Below, piece by piece: positions 42,970 to 51,231 of a stretch of DNA of 64,000 nt. Location: assembly GCA_017642895.1 (NCBI GenBank), contig JAEPON010000003.1, positions 186,001 through 250,000 of the forward strand, given 5' to 3'. Source of the stretch: Roseitalea sp. (lineage in GTDB: Bacteria > Pseudomonadota > Alphaproteobacteria > Rhizobiales > Rhizobiaceae). Every line of letters begins with the position of its first letter. Within the stretch, counting starts at the first letter, position 1. Both the position numbers and the translations under genes were made by a program. The notes under the pieces are model-generated. The model did not search any database. It was given only the letters and a program-made list of their open reading frames with translations, and was not told the DNA's origin.

Positions 42970-44603
42970 CACCCGTCCAACGCCTGCGCTTCTGGGGACA
43001 GATATTGTGGCGCTGGATACAGCCCAACCTGCGCACCTTTGTGGAAACGCGCACGCCCAAACTGTGGCTCCTGTCGCTGATCATCGGCGCAGCGGTCGCC
43101 GTCGCCGCGGTCATGTTCCGCGAGGCGATCGGCCTTGTGCAATATTGGTGGCTGCGCAACACCACCGAACAAACGCTGACGGCGGCACAAAATGTCGGCT
43201 GGTACTGGGTGCTGGCCGCGCCGATCGTCGGCGGTCTGGTGGTCGGCCAGTTGTTGGAGCGGGTTTCGGCGCGCCGCGCCGGCAATGTCGCCGACGTGAT
43301 CGAGGCGCGCGCGCTGACCGGCCGGCCGCTCGGCCTGCGCGACGGGCTCTGGTCGGCGGCGATCTCCGCCATTTCGCTGGGGTCCGGCGCCAGCGCCGGC
43401 CGCGAAGGGCCGGTGATCCATCTGGGCGCGACGCTGGCCTCGGTGATCGCCCATCAGCGCAAGCTGCCAGAATGGTGTTCGCGCACGCTTCTGGCCTCGG
43501 GCGTCGCCGCCGCCATCTCCGCCTCGTTCAACGCACCGATTGCCGGCGTGCTGTTCGCGCACGAGGTGATCCTGCAGCACTATGCCATGCGCTCCTTTGT
43601 GCCGATCGTGATCGCCTCGGCGGTCGGTTCGGTGATCTCGCGCATCTGGTTCGGCGAAGCCAGCGCCTTCATCATTCCCGACTACCAGATCACCTCCTAT
43701 TGGGAGTTTCCCGCCTTCGCGCTTTTGGGCGTCGTTGCCGCCCTTGTCGCCATCGCCTTCCAGTTCGCGCTGTTTTCGGCCGACTATCTGGCCCGCTCGG
43801 TGACCATCCCGCTGCGCTACAAGCCGGTGATCGGCGGCGCGATCATTGGCGTGATGGGCATCTTCTTCCCGCACATTCTGGGCGTCGGCTACGAGGTCAC
43901 CGACAAGGTTCTTTGGAACCAGTTGCCGCTGTCGCTCCTGATCATGCTGATCGTCATGAAGACGGCGGCCACCGCCATCACCCTGGCCGCGCGCTTTGGC
44001 GGCGGCATCTTCTCGCCGGCCCTGTTTCTTGGTGCGGCGACCGGCGGCGCCTTCGGCCTGATCGCCGGTTCGGCCTTCCCGCAAATGGCATCCTCCGAAG
44101 CGCTCTATGCCATTTTGGGCATGGGCGCGGTCGCGGGCGCCGTGCTCGGCGCGCCGATCTCGACCACGGTGATCGTCTTCGAACTGACGGGCGGCTATGC
44201 GCTGTCCATCGCTCTGCTGCTGGCCGTGGCGATCGCCCATGGCGTCAACCAGGCCGTGCACGGCCATTCCTATTTCCACTGGCAGCTTGAAATGCGCGGC
44301 CTGTTCGATCATCAGGGCCCGCACCGCCAATTGATGCGCACCAAGAAGGTGATGGACTTCATGGATCTGGTGCCGCGCGATGGCGATCCCGAGCGCCATG
44401 ATCCGAGCTCCGGCTATCCCACGCTTCGCCCGGGCGATTCCCTCGAACAGGCGCTGCGTGTCTTCGACAGTTCCGGACACAGCCGTCTGGCCGTCATCGA
44501 TCCCCGCGACGACACCAGGATCATTGCATGGGCGACACAGGTCCGCGCCCTGTCCTATTTCAACAAGGCGCTGATCGACGCCAGCGTCGAGGAGCATCGG
44601 TAG
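42966..44603 (+). CDS. ClC-family chloride transporter with CBS-type tail
   Basis: The 545-residue protein has the ClC helices with the anion-filter motifs GSGASAGREGP (gating Glu present) and GAVLGAPISTTVIVFELTGGY. A C-terminal CBS-like region ends the protein (LRPGDSLEQALRVFDSSGHSRLAVID). The GREGP glutamate suggests Cl-/H+ exchange rather than a passive channel. It is translationally coupled to the thioesterase; the pairing has no obvious biochemical reason. A truncated repeat arm follows 13 bases after the stop. Confidence 0.93.
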   Translation: MTPVQRLRFWGQILWRWIQPNLRTFVETRTPKLWLLSLIIGAAVAVAAVMFREAIGLVQYWWLRNTTEQTLTAAQNVGWYWVLAAPIVGGLVVGQLLERVSARRAGNVADVIEARALTGRPLGLRDGLWSAAISAISLGSGASAGREGPVIHLGATLASVIAHQRKLPEWCSRTLLASGVAAAISASFNAPIAGVLFAHEVILQHYAMRSFVPIVIASAVGSVISRIWFGEASAFIIPDYQITSYWEFPAFALLGVVAALVAIAFQFALFSADYLARSVTIPLRYKPVIGGAIIGVMGIFFPHILGVGYEVTDKVLWNQLPLSLLIMLIVMKTAATAITLAARFGGGIFSPALFLGAATGGAFGLIAGSAFPQMASSEALYAILGMGAVAGAVLGAPISTTVIVFELTGGYALSIALLLAVAIAHGVNQAVHGHSYFHWQLEMRGLFDHQGPHRQLMRTKKVMDFMDLVPRDGDPERHDPSSGYPTLRPGDSLEQALRVFDSSGHSRLAVIDPRDDTRIIAWATQVRALSYFNKALIDASVEEHR

Positions 44604-44615
44604 GCCGTGCGCTCC

Positions 44616-44636
44616 GCCTCCCACTTGAGGGGAGGC
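44616..44636. repeat. Single-arm remnant of the 126-153 bp palindromic element
   Basis: GCCTCC and GGAGGC flank CACTTGAGG, closely resembling the arm ACCTCCCCCTTGAGGGGAGG of the elements at 45543 and 60881. Only one arm is present, so it may be a decayed copy or a solo arm. Confidence 0.55.
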
Positions 44637-44690
44637 ACGGGAGACCACCGCCGCTTCCTTTCGCCCTGCAAATCCCTACATTGCGAATCA

Positions 44691-47297
44691 ATGAGCAATC
44701 CGTTCGACGACATTCCCTTTGACGACGCGCACGGGGCCGCGCCCGCGCCGAAACCGGCCGGCAATGGCGGCTCGGGCATTGCGGCGCGCGCCATGGGCGC
44801 CCGGCAGACGCCGGATTATCTGACGGGCCTCAACCCCGAACAGCGCCGCGCCGTCGAGACCACCGAAGGCCCGGTCCTTGTGCTGGCCGGCGCCGGCACC
44901 GGCAAGACACGGGTCCTGACGACGCGCATCGCCCATATACTCGCCCAGGGGCTTGCATGGCCGAGCCAGGTTCTGGCCGTCACCTTCACCAACAAGGCCG
45001 CCCGCGAGATGAAGGAGCGTATCGGCCTTCTGGTCGGCGGCGCGGTCGAGGGCATGCCATGGCTCGGCACGTTCCACTCGATCGGCGTGAAGATGCTGCG
45101 CCGGCATGCCGAAATGGCGGGCCTGAAATCCGATTTCACCATCCTGGATACGGACGACCAGATCCGCCTCTTGAAGCAGCTCATCCAGGCCGAGGGGCTG
45201 GATGACAAGCGCTGGCCGGCGCGCCAGTTCGCCATGATGATCGATGGCTGGAAGAACAAGGGCTTCGGCCCCGCCGACATTCCCGAGGGCGATGCGCGCG
45301 CCTTTGCCAACGGGAAAGGCCGCGAACTCTACACCGCCTATCAGGACCGGCTGAAGACGCTGAACGCCTGCGATTTCGGCGACCTTCTGTGCCACCCGAT
45401 CCGCGTGCTGAAGGCCAATCCGGACGTTTTGGCCGACTATCAGCAAAAGTTCAAATACATCCTCGTCGATGAATATCAGGACACCAACACCGCGCAATAT
45501 CTGTGGCTGCGGCTTCTGGCGCAGCGGCGGGTCAGCGCTCCAACCTCCCCCTTGAGGGGAGGTCGGAGAAGTGAGCAAAGCGAAGCTGATCCGGGTGGGG
45601 GTGACATCGGCGCCAATACCCCCACCCGGCTCGACACTGTCTCGCCGACCTCCCCTCAAGGGGGAGGTGGAACCGGTGCTCCGCCGAATATTTGCTGCGT
45701 CGGCGATGACGACCAGTCGATCTATGGCTGGCGCGGCGCCGACGTCGACAACATTTTGCGCTTCGAGAAGGATTTTCCGGGCGCCACCGTCGTCAAGCTG
45801 GAACGCAATTACCGCTCGACCGCGCATATTCTGGGCGCCGCCTCGCACCTGATCGGCCACAATGAGGGCCGGCTGGGCAAGACGCTCTTTACCGACGCCC
45901 CCGACCCCGATGATCCCAAGGTCAACGTCCATGCCGCCTGGGATTCCGAGGAAGAAGCGCGTGCCGTCGGCGAGACGATCGAGCGCCACCAGCGCGACGG
46001 CCACAAGCTCAACGACATGGCGATCCTGGTGCGCGCCTCCTTCCAGATGCGCGAATTCGAGGACAGGTTCGTCACCCTCGGCCTCAACTATCGCGTCATT
46101 GGCGGCCCGCGCTTTTACGAGCGCATGGAGGTGCGCGACGCGATGGCCTATTTCCGCGTCGTCTGCCAGCCGGCGGACGATCTGGCCTTCGAGCGCATCG
46201 TCAACACGCCCAAGCGCGGGCTGGGCGATGCCTCGGTGCGGCTGGTGCACGATTATGCGCGCAAGACGGGCGTGCCGATGCTGGCCGCGGCCGAAGAAAT
46301 CGTCGCCACCGAGGAGATGAAACCCAAGCCGCGCGCCGCCCTGCGCGGCGTCATCGAGAATTTCCGCCGCTGGCAGGAACAGCTCGACAACACGCCGCAC
46401 GCCGAACTGGCCGAAACCATCCTCGAGGAAAGCGGCTACACCGCCATGTGGCAGGCCGACCGCTCGGCCGAGGCGCCGGGGCGGCTCGAAAACCTGAAAG
46501 AACTCATCCGCTCCATGGAAGAGTTTGAATCCATGCGCGCCTTCCTCGAACATGTCTCGCTCGTCATGGATGCCGAGCAGAACGAGGACATGGACGCCGT
46601 GTCGATCATGACGCTGCACGCGGCCAAGGGGCTCGAATTCGACACGGTCTTCCTGCCCGGCTGGGAGGAAGGCCTGTTCCCGCATCAGCGCGCCCTTGAC
46701 GAAGGCGGCCGGTCGGGCCTCGAAGAAGAACGGCGCCTCGCCTATGTCGGCCTGACCCGCGCCAAGCGCCATTGCCACATCTGGTTCGTCTCCAACCGGC
46801 GCATTCATGGCCTCTGGCAATCGACCATTCCGTCGCGCTTTCTCGATGAGTTGCCGACGACCCACGTCGACGTCGCCGAACCGCCCACCTCCTATGGGGG
46901 CTATGGCGGTTACGGTCAGTCGCGCTTCGACCGCGCCGGTACCTTCTCGACAAAGCGCGAATCGCCCGGCTGGCGCCGCGCCCAGGCCAACCAGACCGAG
47001 GCGACGCGCGGCAATTGGGGATCGCGCTCGGGCGTCGCCGTCGAGCGCATCGGCTATGGCGAGACCGATTCCGGGTTTGGCGCGGGCAAGGGCTCGGTGA
47101 AGGGCCGGGTGATCGAGGGCGAACTTGTCGCCAAATCCGTCGCCGACGAGCCGTCAGCCTTCGCCGTCGGCGACCGGGTGTTTCACTTGAAGTTCGGCAA
47201 CGGCAACGTCACCGCCATCGAGGGCAACAAGCTGACCATCGCCTTCGACAAGGCCGGCGAGAAGAAGGTGCTGGACGGGTTCGTCGAGGCGGTGTGA
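44691..47297 (+). CDS. UvrD/PcrA-type SF1 DNA helicase with in-frame palindromic-repeat insert
   Basis: The 868-residue helicase has Walker A AGAGTGKT (Lys72), VTFTNKAAREM, DEYQDTN (260-266), GDDDQSIYGWRGA (from 338) and TLHAAKGLEFDTVFLPGWEEG. The C-terminal domain ends in KFGNGNVTAIEGNKLTIAF. UvrD/PcrA unwinds DNA in mismatch and excision repair and removes RNA polymerase or RecA. Residues 285-326 (TSPLRGGRR ... PQGGG) are encoded by a palindromic repeat that also occurs between ligA and recN. They fall between motifs II and III, in a turn that is short in homologues. All motifs remain intact, so the enzyme is probably active. Confidence 0.93.
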   Translation: MSNPFDDIPFDDAHGAAPAPKPAGNGGSGIAARAMGARQTPDYLTGLNPEQRRAVETTEGPVLVLAGAGTGKTRVLTTRIAHILAQGLAWPSQVLAVTFTNKAAREMKERIGLLVGGAVEGMPWLGTFHSIGVKMLRRHAEMAGLKSDFTILDTDDQIRLLKQLIQAEGLDDKRWPARQFAMMIDGWKNKGFGPADIPEGDARAFANGKGRELYTAYQDRLKTLNACDFGDLLCHPIRVLKANPDVLADYQQKFKYILVDEYQDTNTAQYLWLRLLAQRRVSAPTSPLRGGRRSEQSEADPGGGDIGANTPTRLDTVSPTSPQGGGGTGAPPNICCVGDDDQSIYGWRGADVDNILRFEKDFPGATVVKLERNYRSTAHILGAASHLIGHNEGRLGKTLFTDAPDPDDPKVNVHAAWDSEEEARAVGETIERHQRDGHKLNDMAILVRASFQMREFEDRFVTLGLNYRVIGGPRFYERMEVRDAMAYFRVVCQPADDLAFERIVNTPKRGLGDASVRLVHDYARKTGVPMLAAAEEIVATEEMKPKPRAALRGVIENFRRWQEQLDNTPHAELAETILEESGYTAMWQADRSAEAPGRLENLKELIRSMEEFESMRAFLEHVSLVMDAEQNEDMDAVSIMTLHAAKGLEFDTVFLPGWEEGLFPHQRALDEGGRSGLEEERRLAYVGLTRAKRHCHIWFVSNRRIHGLWQSTIPSRFLDELPTTHVDVAEPPTSYGGYGGYGQSRFDRAGTFSTKRESPGWRRAQANQTEATRGNWGSRSGVAVERIGYGETDSGFGAGKGSVKGRVIEGELVAKSVADEPSAFAVGDRVFHLKFGNGNVTAIEGNKLTIAFDKAGEKKVLDGFVEAV
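45543..45668. repeat. Palindromic element inserted in the helicase gene
   Basis: The 24-bp arms, at 45543-45566 and 45645-45668, are perfect inverted repeats (ACCTCCCCCTTGAGGGGAGG plus TCGG, and its complement). Inner parts GATCCGGGTGGGGGT and ACCCCCACCCGGCTC also pair. At 126 bases the element is exactly 42 codons and keeps the helicase frame open. The same arms and inner sequence occur at 60881-61033. Confidence 0.9.
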
Positions 47298-47313
47298 GCA
47301 ACGGCTCGTTCGG

Positions 47314-47337
47314 ACTGTGAAACTGTGATACTGTGTC
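47314..47337 (+). promoter_or_regulatory. Three direct 8-bp repeats before vapB
   Basis: ACTGTGAA, ACTGTGAT and ACTGTGTC follow each other without gaps and end three bases before the antitoxin start. They may be a binding site for the VapB ribbon-helix-helix protein or part of the promoter. Confidence 0.5.
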
Positions 47338-47340
47338 GCC

Positions 47341-47592
47341 ATGAAGAATGTGACCATATCGCTGGACGATGATCTTTACCGCCGTGCCCGCATCCTCGCC
47401 GCCGAGGAGGACACGACGGTGACCGCCATGCTGCGCGCCTATCTTGAGGAAAAGACGCGGCAGAAGGAGGAATGCGAGCGGCTGTTGAAGCTTCAGAACG
47501 ATACGATTGCGCAAATCAAATCGTTCTCGGCATCCGGGCGCCTAACGCGCGAAGAGCTGTACAGCGAACTCGGCGATGCCCGTTTTCGTTGA
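47341..47592 (+). CDS. VapB-like ribbon-helix-helix antitoxin
   Basis: The 83-residue protein begins MKNVTISLDDDLYRRARILAA, a clear ribbon-helix-helix N terminus. A charged helix and the tail SASGRLTREELYSELGDARF, which should bind the toxin, follow. It overlaps the PIN-domain gene by 17 bases. The antitoxin would neutralise VapC and repress the operon; direct 8-bp repeats sit just upstream. Confidence 0.87.
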   Translation: MKNVTISLDDDLYRRARILAAEEDTTVTAMLRAYLEEKTRQKEECERLLKLQNDTIAQIKSFSASGRLTREELYSELGDARFR

Positions 47593-47995
47593 CACCAACA
47601 TCGTCCTTTACGCCATCTCCACGGATCCGCGCGAAACGGCCAAAAGAGACATCGCTTACAACGTCTTGCAACGAGACGATTTCCGCGTATCCACGCAAGT
47701 GCTGCTGGAGTTCTACGCTCAGGCAACCAGGCCCGGCAGCGACCACCGCATTTCCCACGGCGAAGCAAGCGATATCATCATCGGCCTGCGCCGCACCGGC
47801 ATCATCGATGTGACGCAGCACCTGGTCTTCACCGGCCTCGAACTGCGTCGCATCACCAACTATTCCATGTGGGACTGCATGATCATCGCGGCGGCGAAGG
47901 CCGGCGGTTGCGACACGCTGCTCAGCGAAGACATGGATCACGGCCATGCAATTGCCGGCGTAACCATCCTCAACCCGTTCGCCGAGCCGGCCTGA
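47576..47995 (+). CDS. vapC: VapC-like PIN-domain toxin
   Basis: The 139-residue PIN nuclease has the acidic catalytic residues VDTNIVLYA (first Asp), STQVLLEFYAQ (Glu), SMWDCMIIAAA (Asp) and LLSEDMDHG (last Asp). VapC toxins cleave specific RNAs such as tRNA. It ends four bases before the converging creA stop. Confidence 0.93.
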   Translation: MPVFVDTNIVLYAISTDPRETAKRDIAYNVLQRDDFRVSTQVLLEFYAQATRPGSDHRISHGEASDIIIGLRRTGIIDVTQHLVFTGLELRRITNYSMWDCMIIAAAKAGGCDTLLSEDMDHGHAIAGVTILNPFAEPA

Positions 47996-47998
47996 AGC

Positions 47999-48505
47999 CT
48001 ACTCCGGCGCGCCGTTCGTCCAGGTCACGGGCTGGCCATAGAGCGGTACGGTCGAAAGGCTCATCTTGGCCGACCCCTCCTGCACCTGGCGTGAATGGGA
48101 CAAATAGATCAGCGTTTGGTTCCGCGCGTCGTAGATGCGCTTGACGACAAGCTGCTTCCAGATGATCGAGCGGCCCTCGCGAAAGACCTCCTCGCCGTCC
48201 TCGTCCAGCGCGATGTCGCCAATGGTGATCGGCCCGGTCTGCCGGCAGGCGATTGATGAATTGGACGGGTCCTCGAACCAGTTGCCCTGTTGCAGCCGGT
48301 CGATCAGGCCGCGCTCGAAATAGCTGATATGGCAGGTCACGCCTTCAACGTCCGGATCGTTGATCGCCTCGATGATGATGTCGTTGCCGAACCAGTCGAC
48401 ACCCACCTCGCCGACCTGTTCGGCCGCAGCCGGCGCGATCAGGGCGAGCGCGCCTGCAAGGGCAGCCGCGCACGACAGGGCAAGACGCTTCGGGCGGAAA
48501 GACAT
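47999..48505 (-). CDS. creA: CreA-family exported protein
   Basis: The 168-residue protein has a signal peptide (RPKRLALSCAAALAGALALIAPAAA) and the CreA pattern VGVDWFGNDIIIEAINDPDVEGVTCHISYFERG, then IACRQTGPI and IIWKQLVVKRIYDARNQTLIYLSHS. Function of CreA is unknown to me beyond its wide occurrence. The start at 48505 has GAGG six bases upstream, preferred over ATG at 48517. Confidence 0.9.
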   Translation of the reverse strand: MSFRPKRLALSCAAALAGALALIAPAAAEQVGEVGVDWFGNDIIIEAINDPDVEGVTCHISYFERGLIDRLQQGNWFEDPSNSSIACRQTGPITIGDIALDEDGEEVFREGRSIIWKQLVVKRIYDARNQTLIYLSHSRQVQEGSAKMSLSTVPLYGQPVTWTNGAPE

Positions 48506-48595
48506 GGCAAACCTCATACTGACAGATGGCACAACGCTTGCATCAGATGGAGGTTCCACGCGCCGGTTCAATAAGGCACAGCGCTTGGTCCGGCT

Positions 48596-48949
48596 TCAAT
48601 CGCGGGCCTCGAGCCGGCCAATCATGCGCGTAACGGCATCGTGGAGCTTGGCCAGGTCGCCGTCGGCCCAGACATTCCAGAGTATCTCGAAGTCGACGCG
48701 ATGGTAGGCATGGCGGAGATGGTTGCCGATATCGGCGATCCTGCGCCACGGAATTTCCGCTTCGTCCTGCTTGAGATCATCGCCGATATGGCGCGACGCT
48801 TCACTGAGGATTTCCAGGAACCGTTCGAACGCCGCTCTGCGGATGACATCGCCATAGAGCGATGCAAAATCGGCATCGGTCAAAAGTCCATCAATATTCT
48901 CGATGGACTGCTTGATGTCTCCAAGGCGAAACAGGCGGCGATCAGTCAT
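48596..48949 (-). CDS. HepT-like (DUF86) HEPN toxin, variant active site
   Basis: The 117-residue helical protein fits the HepT family: DIKQSIENIDGLL, RRAAFERFLEILSEASRHI and IADIGNHLRHAYHRVDFEILW. In active HepT the motif is Rx4HxY. Here HxY is present as HAY, but the position five residues before that His is Gly, not Arg. It follows mntA directly with a shared base (TGATG). Toxicity may be lost, or an alternative arginine (in LRHAY) may serve. Confidence 0.85.
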   Translation of the reverse strand: MTDRRLFRLGDIKQSIENIDGLLTDADFASLYGDVIRRAAFERFLEILSEASRHIGDDLKQDEAEIPWRRIADIGNHLRHAYHRVDFEILWNVWADGDLAKLHDAVTRMIGRLEARD

Positions 48950-49245
48950 CAGAAGACCTTGATGCCGTGCCTGTTGATGTCGGCGCGAAACCCGTCGTCG
49001 AGTGCCCGCAGCATGAATGCATTGGCCGGCAAGTCCGTGGCGTCGCTCACCAACTGCTCCACGCCGACCAGATTGAGGATCGAGAAACGCGAGCCCTTGG
49101 CCACGCTGATCGCGATGTCAATGTCGCTGCCGGGGCCTGCCATGCCCCGCGCCTGCGAACCGAACAGCACCAGCCCCTCGACGCCCTCGTCTTGGAGACT
49201 GGGCTTCAGTGCTTCAAGTTTGGCGATGAGTGCTCGGGTACTCAC
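48949..49245 (-). CDS. MntA-like minimal nucleotidyltransferase antitoxin
   Basis: The 98-residue protein has the nucleotidyltransferase motif LFGSQARGMAGPGSDIDIAI near residues 27-46 (GS and DxD). In characterised MntA-HepT modules the enzyme adenylylates a tyrosine of HepT to silence it. The gene precedes hepT and shares one base with it. The conserved Tyr target in HepT (HAY) is present. Confidence 0.9.
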   Translation of the reverse strand: MSTRALIAKLEALKPSLQDEGVEGLVLFGSQARGMAGPGSDIDIAISVAKGSRFSILNLVGVEQLVSDATDLPANAFMLRALDDGFRADINRHGIKVF

Positions 49246-49345
49246 AACGCACCTTCATGCCGATTGAAGACAAGTCATATCATCAAAGCCGGCAGTTCGA
49301 AAAAAGCCTGACCACCAAAACGAAGAACGTGGCGGGTCGAACGCC

Positions 49346-50137
49346 CTATTGCACCGCCTTCTTGTAGATGTGCCATGTCGCGTGGCCGAGCACCGGCAGC
49401 GCCACCAAAAGCCCCAGAAACACCGGGATCATCGCCGCGATCACCATCAGCGTGACGATCACGCCCCAGCCGAGCATCACGACCGGGCTCGCGACAACCG
49501 TCTTCACCGAGGTGATCATGGCGGTGACGAAATCGACATTGCGGTCGAGCAACATCGGGATCGACACCACCGTCACCGAAAAAAGCACCAGCGCCAGCAC
49601 CGCACCGACCACATGGCCGATGGCGAGAAACAGCCAGCCCTCCGGCGTCGTGAAGACGATATCGGTGAACCGCTCCAGCGTCGAAAACGACATGCGACCC
49701 AGGATCAGCGCGATCAGCAGCCTTACCTGGTACATCCAGATCCAGAAGATGAACAGGACGACAAACGCCATGAAGGCCAGTTCACGCTTGGACTGAAGCC
49801 GGATGACGGACAGGATCTGGTTCCACGCCAAAGGCTCGCCGGCGGCGATGCGCCGGCTGACCTCGTAGAGCCCGACGGCGGCGAACGGCGCGATCAGCGG
49901 AAAGCCGATCGCCACCGGATAGATCATCCAGGGCATGTCCCAGACGAACAGCGACTGGGCGATCAAAAGCCCGCCAATCACATAGACGCCGGAAAAGAAG
50001 AAGCCGAACAGCGGCGCTTTCAGGAAGTCCGCATAGCCCGCATTGAAGGCCTCGCGAATGTCCCGGGCCGTCAGCCTGTTGACGGCCGGCATCGTGCCGG
50101 CAACGCCGTTGCCGTTTTCCGTCTCGGTGGTCGACAT
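49346..50137 (-). CDS. DUF2189-family membrane protein
   Basis: The 263-residue protein has a soluble acidic N terminus, then about six hydrophobic helices. Family landmarks are DIREAFNAGYADFLKAPLFGFFFSGVYVIGG and ALPVLGHATWHIYKKAV at the C terminus. It probably sits in the inner membrane; no activity is known to me. The start at 50137 has GGGAGG 6-8 bases upstream, so the 25 residues of the longer frame are not used. Confidence 0.87.
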   Translation of the reverse strand: MSTTETENGNGVAGTMPAVNRLTARDIREAFNAGYADFLKAPLFGFFFSGVYVIGGLLIAQSLFVWDMPWMIYPVAIGFPLIAPFAAVGLYEVSRRIAAGEPLAWNQILSVIRLQSKRELAFMAFVVLFIFWIWMYQVRLLIALILGRMSFSTLERFTDIVFTTPEGWLFLAIGHVVGAVLALVLFSVTVVSIPMLLDRNVDFVTAMITSVKTVVASPVVMLGWGVIVTLMVIAAMIPVFLGLLVALPVLGHATWHIYKKAVQ

Positions 50138-50278
50138 GGCGTCCTCCCTGCCAGTCCGTGGATCGTAGGTCTCCCAACCGACCGACCCGAAGACGATCAT
50201 GCCCGTCCTCACCGACCAAAATCAAGCATAACCGGCACTGCGCTGGTCAGCACCGTTCCGGCTTGCTATCCTCAAAGC

Positions 50279-50443
50279 ATGAACGCGCCCGCCCCCAACC
50301 GGTTGAAAACGGTTTCGTTGGCCCCGTTTTTCCAGTCCGCCGCCATCCTCGCGGCGGGGCTTTGGGGCGTTTACGCGGTCTCGGACCAGGGCGCGGACCT
50401 GTTGGTCGCGCTGGTCGAAACCGGCATGGCGTGGTGCTTCTGA
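50279..50443 (+). CDS. Possible small membrane protein
   Basis: A 54-codon frame with one plausible membrane helix (FFQSAAILAAGLWGVYAV) and an acidic C-terminal half. There is no clear ribosome-binding site or family match. An inverted repeat CCTGCGC-GCAAAT-GCGCAGG (50472-50491) lies 28 bases after it. It could be a real small gene or chance. Confidence 0.3.
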   Translation: MNAPAPNRLKTVSLAPFFQSAAILAAGLWGVYAVSDQGADLLVALVETGMAWCF

Positions 50444-50552
50444 CGCCTTGCTGCCGGCAATGACGCCGTGGCCTGCGCGCAAATGCGCAGGTGAAATCGG
50501 ATCGGCGCGCGCGTAAAACGACGGCATCCATCTCCGAACACGGACCCGACCG

Positions 50553-51125
50553 ATGCGTTACCTGTTCGCCGCCCTTGTCGTTGCCCTGGGCATCGCGCTG
50601 TTCGCGCTGACCTTCTCGATCGTCAACCAGCGCGAGCCCGAAGCCGCCTATGGTGTGCCGTTCGCGCTTGTCGACCAGGATGGCGCGCCGATCACCGAGA
50701 CCGCGTTCAAGGGCCAGCCAACCGCGCTCTTTTTCGGCTTCACGCACTGCCCCGAAATATGCCCGACCACGCTTTACGAATTGGACGGATGGTTCGCACA
50801 ACTGGGCGAAGAAGGCGCCGACATCGACGCCTATTTCGTCACCATCGACCCCGAGCGCGACACGCCGCAGGTGCTGGGCGATTACGTTGCCTCGGTCACC
50901 GACCGCGTGCGCGGCATCACGGGCGACCCCGAAACGGTTCGCGAAATGGCGCGCGGCTTCGGCGTCTACTTCAAGCGCATCGAGCTGGACGATGGCGACT
51001 ATACGATGGACCACACCGCCTCGATCTTCCTCCTCGATTCAGACGGCGCCTTCCGCAAGACCATCGCCTATGGCGAAAACCCCGACACGGCGGTCGAAAA
51101 GCTGCGTGATCTCGCCGGCACCTGA
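50553..51125 (+). CDS. SCO1/SenC-family copper-binding protein
   Basis: The 190-residue protein has one N-terminal anchor helix (residues 4-25) and a thioredoxin-like periplasmic domain. The copper ligands are in FTHCPEICPTT (CPEIC) and the later MDHTASIFLL. SCO proteins deliver copper to the CuA site of cytochrome c oxidase. No oxidase subunit genes are nearby. The start follows a weak ribosome-binding site. Confidence 0.93.
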   Translation: MRYLFAALVVALGIALFALTFSIVNQREPEAAYGVPFALVDQDGAPITETAFKGQPTALFFGFTHCPEICPTTLYELDGWFAQLGEEGADIDAYFVTIDPERDTPQVLGDYVASVTDRVRGITGDPETVREMARGFGVYFKRIELDDGDYTMDHTASIFLLDSDGAFRKTIAYGENPDTAVEKLRDLAGT

Positions 51126-51231
51126 CCTTTGCGCACGCCCGCCGGGAACCGGGCGAGCCCTGGGCGGTTGACGTAGGCGCACAACCTGCCATGTGAACGG
51201 TGGGCGCCACGCAGCGCGGAAGGGACATCCG

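Noticed and set aside
44688..46865. A 725-codon open frame antisense to the helicase
   Set aside because: There is no recognisable domain, and the plus-strand helicase has all its motifs. The frame exists because of high GC.
50472..50491. Inverted repeat CCTGCGC-GCAAAT-GCGCAGG as a terminator
   Set aside because: No T-run follows, and the gene before it is itself doubtful.
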